Source: Rubrobacter aplysinae (GTDB lineage: Bacteria > Actinomycetota > Rubrobacteria > Rubrobacterales > Rubrobacteraceae). Taken from it: 64,000 bases of DNA. Shown piece after piece: positions 1-7,716 of this stretch; the first letter of the stretch is position 1; each line of letters begins with the position of its first letter. The translations under genes were made by a program, and so were the position numbers. The DNA is taken from the NCBI RefSeq assembly GCF_001029505.1, contig NZ_LEKH01000003.1, positions 220,343-284,342 of the forward strand, written 5' to 3'. The notes under the pieces were generated by a model. It ran no database searches, was not told the DNA's origin, and was given only the letters and a program-made list of their open reading frames with translations.

Positions 1-152
1 CCTGGTCTCTCACCCACCCCTCACCGTGGTTCAACAACCAGGTCGCAGCGCTGGAGATCTCGGGCCGCAAGGCCCGCATGCGCCTCGACAAAAGCGCCCT
101 CGGAGAGGGCTCGACCCCACACCTTGAGACGGTCTACGAGAAGGAGCTATAG
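1..152 (+). CDS. C-terminal end of an unidentified protein (partial)
   Basis: An open frame enters the window at base 3 and runs to a TAG at 150-152, giving about 49 residues that end in ETVYEKEL. The codon choice is GC-rich like the neighbouring genes, so this is probably the true 3' end of a gene that begins outside the window. The residues include NNQVAALEISGRKARMRL, which I do not recognise as any family. No function can be assigned. It converges on the RelE-type toxin gene, which ends at 173. Confidence 0.5.
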   Translation, partial: WSLTHPSPWFNNQVAALEISGRKARMRLDKSALGEGSTPHLETVYEKEL

Positions 153-172
153 CGTCCCTTCCAAGCAGCGCC

Positions 173-430
173 TCAACGGCAAGCCTCCCGCCGGTGCGCT
201 ACGCGAATGACGATTATCTCCCCGGCAACCTCATCCAGCTCGTAGATGATCCTGTAGTCACCTACACGCACATACCACGTGTCAGTGTAGCCCTGGAGTT
301 TCGTAGAGCCGGGCGATTTTGGATCGTCCGCGATAGCGTCTATCCCGTCCATTATCCGTTCCCGGTCCTGAACCTGGATGCGGGCTAGCTGCTTCTGAGC
401 CCTGCGGACTACCTCTAAGCGGTAGCTCAA
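173..430 (-). CDS. RelE/ParE-type mRNA interferase toxin
   Basis: An 85-residue basic protein with the RelE-fold pattern: an N-terminal segment with RRAQKQLARI, a central 'PGSTKLQGYTDTWYVRVGDYRIIYEL' type core (residues about 39-65), and a C-terminal strand ending in VIRVAHRREACR. The GDYRIIY strand and the late basic RVAHRRE segment are the usual marks of the family; members cleave mRNA on the ribosome or poison gyrase, and which applies cannot be told here. It is the second gene of the pair: its ATG overlaps the antitoxin stop in an ATGA at 427-430, so the two are translationally coupled. Confidence 0.88.
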   Translation of the reverse strand: MSYRLEVVRRAQKQLARIQVQDRERIMDGIDAIADDPKSPGSTKLQGYTDTWYVRVGDYRIIYELDEVAGEIIVIRVAHRREACR

Positions 431-642
431 TCCTCTTCCGAGACGCGCCCCTCCCGGATCTCACGCTTGGCCTGCTCCCAGGGGATACGCTCTTCCCGCC
501 CGGCGCGAATATCCTCCATCACACGCTCGCTCTCCCTGGAGTCCTCCAGATCCTCCAGTGCCTCCAGCAGCTTCTCATACTCTTCTATGTCGAGGATAAC
601 CTTCGTACGGCGGACCTCGGCGTCGGTCACGAACTCTCTCAT
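427..642 (-). CDS. RelB/Phd-like antitoxin
   Basis: A 71-residue acidic protein just upstream of, and overlapping, the RelE-type toxin. It opens with a short strand (TKVILDIEEYEKLLEALEDL) and is then almost entirely charged helix, the layout of small RelB-type antitoxins whose C-terminal part wraps the toxin. ATG start at 642 with AGGA about nine bases upstream. By analogy with the family it neutralises the toxin and represses the operon with it. I do not see a clean palindrome in the region upstream (643-720). Confidence 0.8.
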   Translation of the reverse strand: MREFVTDAEVRRTKVILDIEEYEKLLEALEDLEDSRESERVMEDIRAGREERIPWEQAKREIREGRVSEED

Positions 643-782
643 GCCATTTATCCTACCATCCTCTCGGGATCAACCTGACTGCTACCGCAGTCTCCCGAAA
701 GACCTAACCCTGTTCTCATAAGTTTCACTCCGGTATCCTTTTTCTTGAGCTTGAGGCGGGACTGTATATCAGGGGAGAAGAT

Positions 783-1250
783 TTGCGCGGAGATCACATC
801 GAAGCCTTCTGGCAGGAGTATCTGAATATCCTTCCGCCAGACTCGACCGTGCGCAGCGAGAGCTACGATGCAGAGAGCTTCGGCGACTCACCCGAGATGG
901 CTGACGAGATCGGCGCACTGGTAGCAAACGGAACCAAGACGGCGACCTGCTCCGCGCTGTGGGAGTGGGAATCCGAAGACGAGCCTCTCCCGGAGCCAGG
1001 CACAAAGTGTGTCATCCTGGACGGTCGGGACGAGCCGCTGTGCGTTATCGAGACCACCGAGGTCGAGATCCGGCCATATAGTGAGGTGGACGCCCGCTTC
1101 GCCTACGAGGAAGGCGAAGGAGATCGCTCGCTACAGTACTGGAGAGACGAGCACTGGCGCTTCTTCACCCGCTCGCTGGCGGAGATAGGCGAGGAGCCGA
1201 CGCCCGAGATGCCGCTGGTGTGCGAGCGGTTTCAGATAGTGCATTCGTGA
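783..1250 (+). CDS. ASCH domain protein
   Basis: A 155-residue protein starting at TTG behind a strong AGGGGAG. It matches the YqfB-type ASCH fold: an N-terminal helix (IEAFWQEYL), a central KTATCSALWEWE motif at about residues 51-62, the strand CVILDGRDEPLCVIETTEVEIRP in pieces, and a late DARFAYEEGEGDRSL...WR segment. ASCH domains are related to PUA RNA-binding folds, and some act as N4-acetylcytidine amidohydrolases or RNases. The specific substrate here is unknown. It stands alone between the toxin-antitoxin pair and an AT-richer gene. Confidence 0.85.
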   Translation: MRGDHIEAFWQEYLNILPPDSTVRSESYDAESFGDSPEMADEIGALVANGTKTATCSALWEWESEDEPLPEPGTKCVILDGRDEPLCVIETTEVEIRPYSEVDARFAYEEGEGDRSLQYWRDEHWRFFTRSLAEIGEEPTPEMPLVCERFQIVHS

Positions 1251-1274
1251 GTTTGATAGCTACACTAGGTTTGT

Positions 1275-1901
1275 ATGACTATGAGATTTTGCTTCCCTCA
1301 ACTCAACAAAATTCATGAGATTTCCAAACGGCCAATCTTGGCAGTGGATCTCGGATTTGCTAATCGTAAGAAGTCTTGCGGGCTTGCCTCTCAGGAAGTG
1401 CAGAGCGAAGAATGTCAAGTCAAAGACCTGGACTTCGGACATTGTGTCCAGCGTACGGTCGAGTTTCTTTCGGAGAACAAAGATTCAGTACTTATTGTTG
1501 AAGCGCCACTCTCTGGTCTATTCGACTTTAAAGGCAACCCTAAAGGTCGCTTACCGTTTGAGAAAGGCGAGACCGGCACTAATCCAAGGTATTGGTACAC
1601 AGGAGCCGGAGCCTCAGTTGGCCTCGGGGCGATATTCTTTTTCTCTCGCCTCCGTGAGCGTTTAGGCTCGACATCCAACGCAACGGTGAGTGTGGTCGAG
1701 GGATTTATCTCATTCAAGACCAGCCCAACCAAAGATTCCGAAGATGCGCTTGCCCTATTAAAGGCTTTTCGCAACTCGCACGAGGAGGGATTATACGAGG
1801 TTACAGCAGGTATGGATGAGCGTTCGACTAGTTTTCTCAGTTTCGCCGGTCTCTGTTTACCGGAGGCTTCCTGTCCCCTCGTTCTGGCTGTGGACGTATG
1901 A
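1275..1901 (+). CDS. Uncharacterised protein with an RNase H-fold-like acidic pattern (DUF429-like)
   Basis: A 208-residue protein in distinctly AT-richer DNA than its neighbours. The N-terminal strand ILAVDLGFAN (about residues 21-30), the strand VLIVEAPLSG (about 72-81) and a late helix start DSEDALALL (about 154-162) place D, E and D at the spacing of RNase H-like or DUF429-type folds. That is pattern recognition only. No recognisable helper gene is next to it. The base composition suggests recent acquisition. Start could be ATG 1275 or the second ATG six bases later. A 10-bp hairpin follows at 1941-1970. Confidence 0.6.
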   Translation: MTMRFCFPQLNKIHEISKRPILAVDLGFANRKKSCGLASQEVQSEECQVKDLDFGHCVQRTVEFLSENKDSVLIVEAPLSGLFDFKGNPKGRLPFEKGETGTNPRYWYTGAGASVGLGAIFFFSRLRERLGSTSNATVSVVEGFISFKTSPTKDSEDALALLKAFRNSHEEGLYEVTAGMDERSTSFLSFAGLCLPEASCPLVLAVDV

Positions 1902-1940
1902 ACGCTCCACAAGTGTTTGTAAAACTGTAACACAGAACGT

Positions 1941-1970
1941 AGAAGCTACGACTAGAATCGCGTAGCTTCT
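1941..1970 (+). terminator. Perfect 10-bp hairpin downstream of the 208-residue gene
   Basis: AGAAGCTACG at 1941-1950 is repeated inverted as CGTAGCTTCT at 1961-1970 with a ten-base loop. It lies 40 bases after the 208-residue gene and immediately before the ribosome binding site of sbcD. There is no T run after it, so it may terminate weakly, protect the upstream mRNA end, or affect sbcD translation. Confidence 0.5.
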
Positions 1971-1989
1971 GAAAAGAAAGGATCGAAGT

Positions 1990-3159
1990 ATAGTCCGCAT
2001 AGCCCACATCTCGGATACGCACCTCGGGTACAGCCGCTACGCGCGGCTCGACCCGGCGACCAACCGCAACCAGCGGGAGGTGGACGTGCAGCGGGCCTAC
2101 GAGCGGGTGGTGGATGAGGCGCTCGCACGGGACGTGGATCTCGTGTTGCACTCGGGGGACGTGTTCGACACGGTGAGGCCGGCGACGCACGTGATTATCC
2201 ACTTCCTCAAGCAGACAGCCCGAATAACGGCTGGCGCGGGCATCCCCTACCTGGTCATAGCGGGCAACCACGAGACGCCGCGCCTGCGCACCACGACCGC
2301 CGCCCTGGAGTACGCGAACCTCGTGAACGCCGTCTCCGTCCACGGCTTCGAGCAAGAGTACCTCGCCCAGGAGATTGACGGTGTGACGGTCGGGTTCACG
2401 CTTGTACCGCACGGAGCGCTCGCCGACGTCGGGGCGGTTACGCCGGACCGGGACGCGGACGTGAATATCCTCGTTACGCACGGGCTGGTGCCGAACCTGG
2501 AGAGCCGCCAGCACGAGATGGGCGAGGCCAACCTGCACGCCGGGATGCTCGAAGGCCGCTTCGACTACATAGCCCTCGGCCACTACCACGACTCCCATGA
2601 GCACAAGCCGAACGCCTTCTACGCCGGGGCGACCGAACGGTTCGGCTTCGGTGAGGTGGCCTCCTCGACCGGGTTCTCCATCGTCGAGTTCGATTCCGAC
2701 GGGCTACAGAAAGTCGAGCACGTGCCGGTACAGGCGCGGGACATGATCGACCTGGACGTGATCCACGCCCGCGAGCTGGACGCCACTCAGCTCACCGAGG
2801 AGATCCGGAAGCGCACCGAGAGCGTCGAGCTAGACGGCGCGATGGTCCGTCTGCGAGCCTACGACGTGCGGCGCGGCGTCGCAAGCGGCGTGGACCGGGA
2901 GCTAATACGCGACCTCCAGCGCCGCTGCCTCTCCTTCGACCTCGACCTCCGCCCCGAGGAGCGCGCCGACGCCCCCGGCGAGGATAGCGAGCGTCCCTCC
3001 GCAGCCTTTGGGCCGCTCACGGAGGAGTTCTCCGCCTTCGTCGCCGAGCGCCGGGAGCAGGGGGATCTGGAGAAGGAGTTCGCCGAGGAGTTTCTGGAGA
3101 AGGGCAAAGCGTACCTGTCCCGGGCGGCGAGCAGCGAGCCCGCGGAGGAGGATAGTTGA
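1990..3159 (+). CDS. sbcD: SbcD/Mre11 nuclease subunit
   Basis: Metallophosphoesterase subunit of the SbcCD (Mre11-Rad50) complex, which processes hairpins and blocked double-strand ends. All five phosphoesterase motifs are visible: ISDTHLG, HSGDVFD, AGNHET, VTHGL and GHYHD. The first ATG in frame (2080) would remove ISDTHLG and its metal-binding Asp and His, so translation must start upstream. The frame is open back to a TAG at 1963, and the only plausible start with a ribosome binding site is ATA at 1990, seven bases after GGA in AAAGGAT. The protein is then 389 residues. The gene overlaps sbcC (TTGA at 3156-3159), so both are made together. Family assignment is firm; the start codon is inferred. 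Confidence 0.93.
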   Translation: MVRIAHISDTHLGYSRYARLDPATNRNQREVDVQRAYERVVDEALARDVDLVLHSGDVFDTVRPATHVIIHFLKQTARITAGAGIPYLVIAGNHETPRLRTTTAALEYANLVNAVSVHGFEQEYLAQEIDGVTVGFTLVPHGALADVGAVTPDRDADVNILVTHGLVPNLESRQHEMGEANLHAGMLEGRFDYIALGHYHDSHEHKPNAFYAGATERFGFGEVASSTGFSIVEFDSDGLQKVEHVPVQARDMIDLDVIHARELDATQLTEEIRKRTESVELDGAMVRLRAYDVRRGVASGVDRELIRDLQRRCLSFDLDLRPEERADAPGEDSERPSAAFGPLTEEFSAFVAERREQGDLEKEFAEEFLEKGKAYLSRAASSEPAEEDS

Positions 3160-6017
3160 ACCTCGAACGGCTGTACATCCAGAACTACAAGCAGCTCCGG
3201 GAGCCGATCGAGCTGAGGCCGCCGGAGGGTGCTATAGGCGTGATCGGGGCCAACGGCACCGGCAAGTCCAGCCTGTTCGAGAGCATCCTGTGGGCCTTCT
3301 TCGGCACCCGCTCGGGAGACCAACGTATCTCCAATGCTCTGATCCCCTGGTCCGGCGGCTCCACCAAGGACCCGACCGTCGTCGAGGCTACGCTCTCCAT
3401 CGGCGGCCGCCCCTACACCGTCCGCCGCCAGCTAAGGAGCGGCCAGACCACCGCCGAGGCGAAGGACCCGGACGGCTCCGTAGTCGTGAGCGGGGCGTCG
3501 GACGTGACGAAGTGGGCCCAGGCGCACCTGCTGGGGATGGACCGCACGGCGTTCGAGGCGACGTTCTTCGCCCGTCAGAAGGAGCTAAAGTTCTTCGCCC
3601 AGGACGACGGCATAAGCCGGGTGCGCCGCGTCAGCCGCATGCTCGGCATCAACAGCGTCGAGGACGCCCAGAAGCTCCTGCGCGACGACCGCAACGGCCT
3701 GCGCGCCGAGGCCCGGAGCATCGAGTCCCGCCTCGAGGAGGCCGACGTCGAGGGCCACAGGCGGGAGCTGGAAGAGGCCCAGACCGAGTCGGGGCGCATA
3801 GAGGAGGAGCTAGAGAAAGTATCGACCCGACACGACGAGGCCGCCGCAGAGCTAGAAGCAGACCGCCAGAAGCGCCGCGCGCTGGAGGAGAGCTACCGCA
3901 AGCACGTCGAGGCGACGAACCGGTTGCGCCAGGCCGGGGGCGAGCGGGATCGCGCCGCCGACCGCGCCGAGAACGCCCGCAAGACCCTCGCCGAACTCTC
4001 CGAGGCCGAGAGTGAGCTATCCGGGCTCAAGCCCGAGGCTGAGAGACTGCCCGGCGTCGAGGAGGAGCTTGCGTGGCTGGAGGAGGAGCGCCAGAAGGCC
4101 GAGCGTCTGGAGCGCGCCAGAGAGGAGCGCAAGGAGTCCCAGACCGCCCTGGCCCGCGCCGAGTCCGGGCTGTGGAAGACGCTTGACGGTCTCGACGACC
4201 CCGAGCGCCCCGAGCCGCTGTCCGGCTGGAACGACCTGTTCGGGCTGGAAGGCGAGCGGTTCTTCGCGGAGTCCGTGCGAGTCCTGGGACTGGCCGCCGG
4301 GGAGCTGGATAGCGCCGAGGGGCGCTTATCCGGGCTGGAGCGGCTGCGGGAGGATCACGCCGCCCTCTCCGAATCCCGGGCCGAGTCCGAGAGGCTCCGG
4401 GAGCGCCACGAGGCCGCGCAGACGGAGGTCGAGAGGCTGGAGGCTGAGATCGGGGAGCTCTCCGGCGGCGAGGACCTGGAGGAGCGGGAGAAGGCCCTGC
4501 GCGAGGAGGCCGAGACGCTGCGCGAGCTTTCGGCGAACCGCCGGGGGACGGCAAACTCCCTGGAGCAGGAGGCGAAGAACGTCGAGAAGGCCCGCGAGGC
4601 CATAGAGCGCGGCGCCGAGGAACACTGCCCCACCTGTCACCGCCCCTTCGACGAGGGCGAGCAGGACGAGATCCTGGAGAGCCTCACCCGCCAGGCCTCC
4701 GGCACGAGAAACAGGGCCGAGAAGAGCCGCGAGGAGGCCGCCCGCCACGCCGCCGACGCCGAGCGCGCCGAGGAGCGGCTGCAGAGGGTGGGCGGCCTCC
4801 TCAAGCGCTGGCGCGGGCTGCGCGAGGAGCTCTCCAGCGCCCGCAGCACGGTCTCGGATCGCAGGGAGTCGCTGGCCGAAGCCCAGAAACGCGTCTCCGA
4901 GCTCGAAGAGTCACTCGCCGGCGAGGAGCCGCCGGAGGAAGAGCATCTGACGGAAGCTCGCGCCTGCTGCGAGGAGCTCCGGGCGCTGCGCGACGCGCTC
5001 CCCGGAGTAAAGAGCCTCGCCCGCGAGCACGAGGAGCAGTCCAGGCGGCTGGAGAAGGTAAAGACGGAGATACAGTCCCTCTCGGAGGTGGCCTACGACG
5101 CCGAGGCTCACCGCGCCAAGCAGCAGGAGAAGACCCGCCTCGAGCGTGCCGCCGGCCGCGCCGAGGAGCTGGAGCGCCGCCTCGCCACCCGCCCGCAGGT
5201 AGAAGAGACGCTGGCCGAGGCCGAGAAGGGGCAGCGGGAGGCAGAGGATCGGGCGGAGGCCGTAAAGACCGAGCTTGCGGAGCTAGCCTTCGACGAGAGG
5301 GAGTACGCCGCCGCCGGAGAGCGGGTCACGGAGTCCGAGAAGCGGGTGGCGGAGCTGCGCGATGAGCGCGAGCGACTCGGCGGCGAGTGGAAGGACGCCG
5401 ACAACCGCATCGGGCGAGCCAAGGCCGAGCTAAAGCGCCTCGACGACGACCGCAAGCTGGCGAACCGCCGCAGCGCCGAGGCCGCCCGCATGGACGAGAT
5501 GGACGGGCTGTTCACCGAGTTCTTCCGTGGGCTGACCTCCCGCGTGAGGCCGGCGCTGGAGGCGGAGGCCTCCGATCTCATCCGCGAGCTAACCGACGGT
5601 CGTTACGAAAGCATGGAGTTCGACGACAACTATCGGGTCAAGCTCGTGGACCGCTTCGACGACTCCTACCCCGTCGAGCGGTTCTCGGGCGGAGAGGCCG
5701 ACGTCGCGAGCCTGTCGGCGCGGGTCGCGCTGTCCAAGATCATCGCCCAGAAGAGCACCGAGTCTCTAGGCTTCCTCGTGCTCGACGAGGTCTTCGGCAG
5801 CCTGGACGCCGACCGGCGCTCGAACGTGCTAATGGCGCTGGAGCGACTCAAACGCTCCTTCGGCCAGATCTTCATCATCTCCCACGTCGGCGAGGTGCAA
5901 GAGTCCGCCCTGATGGACGAGGTGTGGAACCTCGAGGAGGACGATGAGGGCCGCTCCACGGTCAAGCGCGTCGAGCAGGGTACGGGCGCGGGAGAAGTCG
6001 CGGAGGCCCTGGGCTAG
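3156..6017 (+). CDS. sbcC: SbcC/Rad50 ATPase subunit
   Basis: A 953-residue SMC-like ATPase, partner of SbcD. The N-terminal lobe has the Walker A motif GANGTGKSS near residue 34. Long heptad-rich coiled coils occupy about residues 180-780, broken by the zinc hook CPTC near residue 491 where two molecules dimerise. The C-terminal lobe has the ABC signature FSGGE and Walker B FLVLDEVFGSLD, followed by the H-loop ISHVGE. The start is TTG at 3156, overlapping the sbcD stop. The last bases overlap the convergent MOSC gene. A damaged copy of its 3' end lies at 6841-6971. Confidence 0.95.
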   Translation: MNLERLYIQNYKQLREPIELRPPEGAIGVIGANGTGKSSLFESILWAFFGTRSGDQRISNALIPWSGGSTKDPTVVEATLSIGGRPYTVRRQLRSGQTTAEAKDPDGSVVVSGASDVTKWAQAHLLGMDRTAFEATFFARQKELKFFAQDDGISRVRRVSRMLGINSVEDAQKLLRDDRNGLRAEARSIESRLEEADVEGHRRELEEAQTESGRIEEELEKVSTRHDEAAAELEADRQKRRALEESYRKHVEATNRLRQAGGERDRAADRAENARKTLAELSEAESELSGLKPEAERLPGVEEELAWLEEERQKAERLERAREERKESQTALARAESGLWKTLDGLDDPERPEPLSGWNDLFGLEGERFFAESVRVLGLAAGELDSAEGRLSGLERLREDHAALSESRAESERLRERHEAAQTEVERLEAEIGELSGGEDLEEREKALREEAETLRELSANRRGTANSLEQEAKNVEKAREAIERGAEEHCPTCHRPFDEGEQDEILESLTRQASGTRNRAEKSREEAARHAADAERAEERLQRVGGLLKRWRGLREELSSARSTVSDRRESLAEAQKRVSELEESLAGEEPPEEEHLTEARACCEELRALRDALPGVKSLAREHEEQSRRLEKVKTEIQSLSEVAYDAEAHRAKQQEKTRLERAAGRAEELERRLATRPQVEETLAEAEKGQREAEDRAEAVKTELAELAFDEREYAAAGERVTESEKRVAELRDERERLGGEWKDADNRIGRAKAELKRLDDDRKLANRRSAEAARMDEMDGLFTEFFRGLTSRVRPALEAEASDLIRELTDGRYESMEFDDNYRVKLVDRFDDSYPVERFSGGEADVASLSARVALSKIIAQKSTESLGFLVLDEVFGSLDADRRSNVLMALERLKRSFGQIFIISHVGEVQESALMDEVWNLEEDDEGRSTVKRVEQGTGAGEVAEALG

Positions 6018-6730
6018 CCGGGCTGAGGACCCGAGAGCCGCGGCGCGGTATCCTCTTCCTCACCGGTGAGACGCTTCTCGAAGGTGCGCCGCCAGGAGAG
6101 GGACAGCTCCTCGACTCCGAGCAGCCGCTCCGTGGCCTCCAGGTCGTCCTCGTCGTGGTGCATTATCCGGTTCGCCTCTGAGACCGGGGCCTCCGGCGCG
6201 GGCCGCTCCACCAGGTACAGTTCGTCTCCCGCCGCGACCCGGCCCTCCTCTAGCACCCGGAAATAGAAGCCCGTGAGACTGGACTGCTGTACCCGGAGTG
6301 CGAGCTCTCTCTCGCCATAACGGGCGGCCAGCTTGTAGCAGGGCCTGCGCGGCTGGCTGACCTGCACCGCCGCCTCCCCGACGCGGAACACGTCGCCGAT
6401 GCAGACGCCGGGCTCGGTAAGGCCCTGCGTGGAGAAGTTCTCGCCGAAAGCCGCCGGCGGGAGTTCCCGCCCGAGCCTCTCCGCCCAGTACGGGTAGTGT
6501 TCCAGAGGGTAGACGCAGGCCGCCTTCTCCGGGCCGCCGTGGGCCTTGAGATCCGCCTGTCCGTCGCCCGCGAGCCCGGTCCGGGAGAGCCACACCTTAC
6601 CCTGAACCGGGCTCTTCACGAAGCCACTCTGGACCGCTTTGCCGCGGTTATCGAGCGGCGCGGGCAGCCCGGCGTTCAGGGAGAGTAGACTCGCCACAGC
6701 CTCCGTCTCGTCTCGCGTCAAGCTCACCAC
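6014..6730 (-). CDS. MOSC domain protein (YiiM-like)
   Basis: A 238-residue MOSC-domain protein of the YiiM type, a group linked to molybdenum cofactor sulfur chemistry and reduction of N-hydroxylated compounds. Visible marks are the opening LLSLNAG, the KAHGGPEKAACVYP block, the GENFSTQGL segment, IGDVFRVG and the QPRRPCYKLAARYG stretch with the family's conserved cysteine. A C-terminal tail carries helical LEATERLLGVEELSLSWRRTFEKR. The listed start is a GTG touching GGAGG; a TTG nine bases further in (residue 4) has better spacing to the same GGAGG. It converges on sbcC with a four-base overlap. Confidence 0.88.
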   Translation of the reverse strand: MVSLTRDETEAVASLLSLNAGLPAPLDNRGKAVQSGFVKSPVQGKVWLSRTGLAGDGQADLKAHGGPEKAACVYPLEHYPYWAERLGRELPPAAFGENFSTQGLTEPGVCIGDVFRVGEAAVQVSQPRRPCYKLAARYGERELALRVQQSSLTGFYFRVLEEGRVAAGDELYLVERPAPEAPVSEANRIMHHDEDDLEATERLLGVEELSLSWRRTFEKRLTGEEEDTAPRLSGPQPG

Positions 6731-6763
6731 CTCCTCGCGGTTACTCTACCGGAAGTTCGCGGC

Positions 6764-6971
6764 GGGACCAAGCCGGGATACGAGCTCCCCGGCGTCGCGG
6801 TCCTCGAGGTCCTGCACCCCGAACTCCGCGCCGCGCCTCGACCTTCTGGTGCAAGACGAGGTCTTCGGCAGCCTCGGCGCCAGCAGGAAATCGAGCGTGC
6901 TCATGGCTCTTGAGCGGCTTACGCGGCCGTTCGGCGTGATCCCTTCACATAGTACGTCGGCGAGGTGCGGA
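6764..6971. pseudogene. Scar made of ydbT and sbcC 3'-end fragments
   Basis: Bases 6764-6834 repeat 7729-7799 (the 3' end of ydbT) with only a few differences. From 6841 the sequence switches to a diverged copy of the sbcC 3' end: the plus strand encodes QDEVFGSLGASRKSSVLMAL, matching LDEVFGSLDADRRSNVLMAL in sbcC. It loses the frame after about 6930 and stops near 6978. Neither fragment can work. The two source genes now lie on either side of this scar, with MOSC on one side and vapBC on the other. Confidence 0.85.
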
Positions 6972-7012
6972 ATCTCTAAGAGGGCGCCGGCGCCGCGGCG
7001 CGGTCAAGCAAT

Positions 7013-7423
7013 TCAGAAACCCTCCGTAACCGTAAAATCCACCACCCGCAGACCGGCCACGCGCCCAAACTCGCGCGCGTTAAGGCTCACGAGCGAAAGA
7101 TCCCGGGAGCGGGCAAGCGCGGCTATAAGCAGATCGTTGGGCCCGATGGGCGTTCCAGCTCTTTCGAGATCCGCCCGGATCACCCCGTACTCCTCGGCGG
7201 CGCGATCGTCGAAGGGCTGGCTGGCGAAAGGCTTGAAGAACCTGCGCAAGACCTCCAAGTTGTGCTCGACCCACTCGCTCTTCCGGGCCCCGTAGTATAG
7301 CTCGGCCTTGGTTACGCCGCTCAGAACCACGGAGGAGGGCGCACGCTCCGCCAACCAGCGCGTAGCCTCTCGTCGGCCTTTGATCAGGGCTATGGCGGCA
7401 TCCGTATCCAGCAGATACCTCAT
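7013..7423 (-). CDS. vapC: VapC-type PIN domain ribonuclease toxin
   Basis: A 136-residue PIN-domain protein. The acidic active-site set is visible: D in YLLDTDAAIALI at the N-terminus, E in TKAELYYGA, D in PNDLLIAALA and the final LVSLNAREFGRVAGL segment. VapC toxins cleave tRNA or rRNA. A longer in-frame extension exists upstream, but the ATG at 7423 overlaps the vapB stop as ATGA and starts the conserved fold, so it is chosen. Confidence 0.92.
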   Translation of the reverse strand: MRYLLDTDAAIALIKGRREATRWLAERAPSSVVLSGVTKAELYYGARKSEWVEHNLEVLRRFFKPFASQPFDDRAAEEYGVIRADLERAGTPIGPNDLLIAALARSRDLSLVSLNAREFGRVAGLRVVDFTVTEGF

Positions 7424-7659
7424 CCCGGTTCTCCGCCCAGAGCCTCTCGTATCTCGTAGTCTTCCTGTGAAGGCCGCTCTAGCTCGCCGGCCCAGCCTCC
7501 GAGCACCTCCTCGAAAAACCCTTCGGGCCAACCCTCTTCGCCGATCTCACGAGCCACGACCTCCGCCAGATAAGCCGAGACAGACATACCCCGTTCTCTG
7601 GCCCGGCTCTTCAAAGACTCCGCCGTGCCCTCCGGCACGTAAAGGTGAAGCTGCGGCAC
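7420..7659 (-). CDS. vapB: VapB-type ribbon-helix-helix antitoxin
   Basis: A 79-residue antitoxin. The N-terminal strand PQLHLYVPEG followed by helices SLKSRARERGMSVSAYLAEVV in two pieces is a ribbon-helix-helix DNA-binding fold. The acidic C-terminal tail binds the VapC partner. GTG at 7659 is preferred over TTG at 7671, because GGAGG sits five bases before the GTG but overlaps the TTG codon region. It overlaps vapC by ATGA. An inverted repeat just upstream at 7683-7710 is the likely autoregulatory operator. Confidence 0.9.
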   Translation of the reverse strand: MPQLHLYVPEGTAESLKSRARERGMSVSAYLAEVVAREIGEEGWPEGFFEEVLGGWAGELERPSQEDYEIREALGGEPG

Positions 7660-7682
7660 TCGTACCTCCAATCCTTTTTAGC

Positions 7683-7710
7683 AAATATACCACATATATT
7701 GAGTATATTT
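7683..7710. promoter_or_regulatory. Probable VapBC operator
   Basis: AAATATAC at 7683-7690 and GTATATTT at 7703-7710 form a perfect inverted repeat with a twelve-base AT-rich spacer, 24 bases upstream of the vapB start. In this GC-rich window such an AT-rich palindrome stands out. VapB ribbon-helix-helix dimers typically bind sites of this kind at their own promoter. Confidence 0.7.
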
Positions 7711-7716
7711 CCGGCG

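Noticed and set aside
1415..1933. A 172-residue minus-strand ORF opposite the 208-residue gene.
   Set aside because: It lacks a ribosome binding site and family features, while the plus-strand frame has a strand/acid pattern of an enzyme fold.
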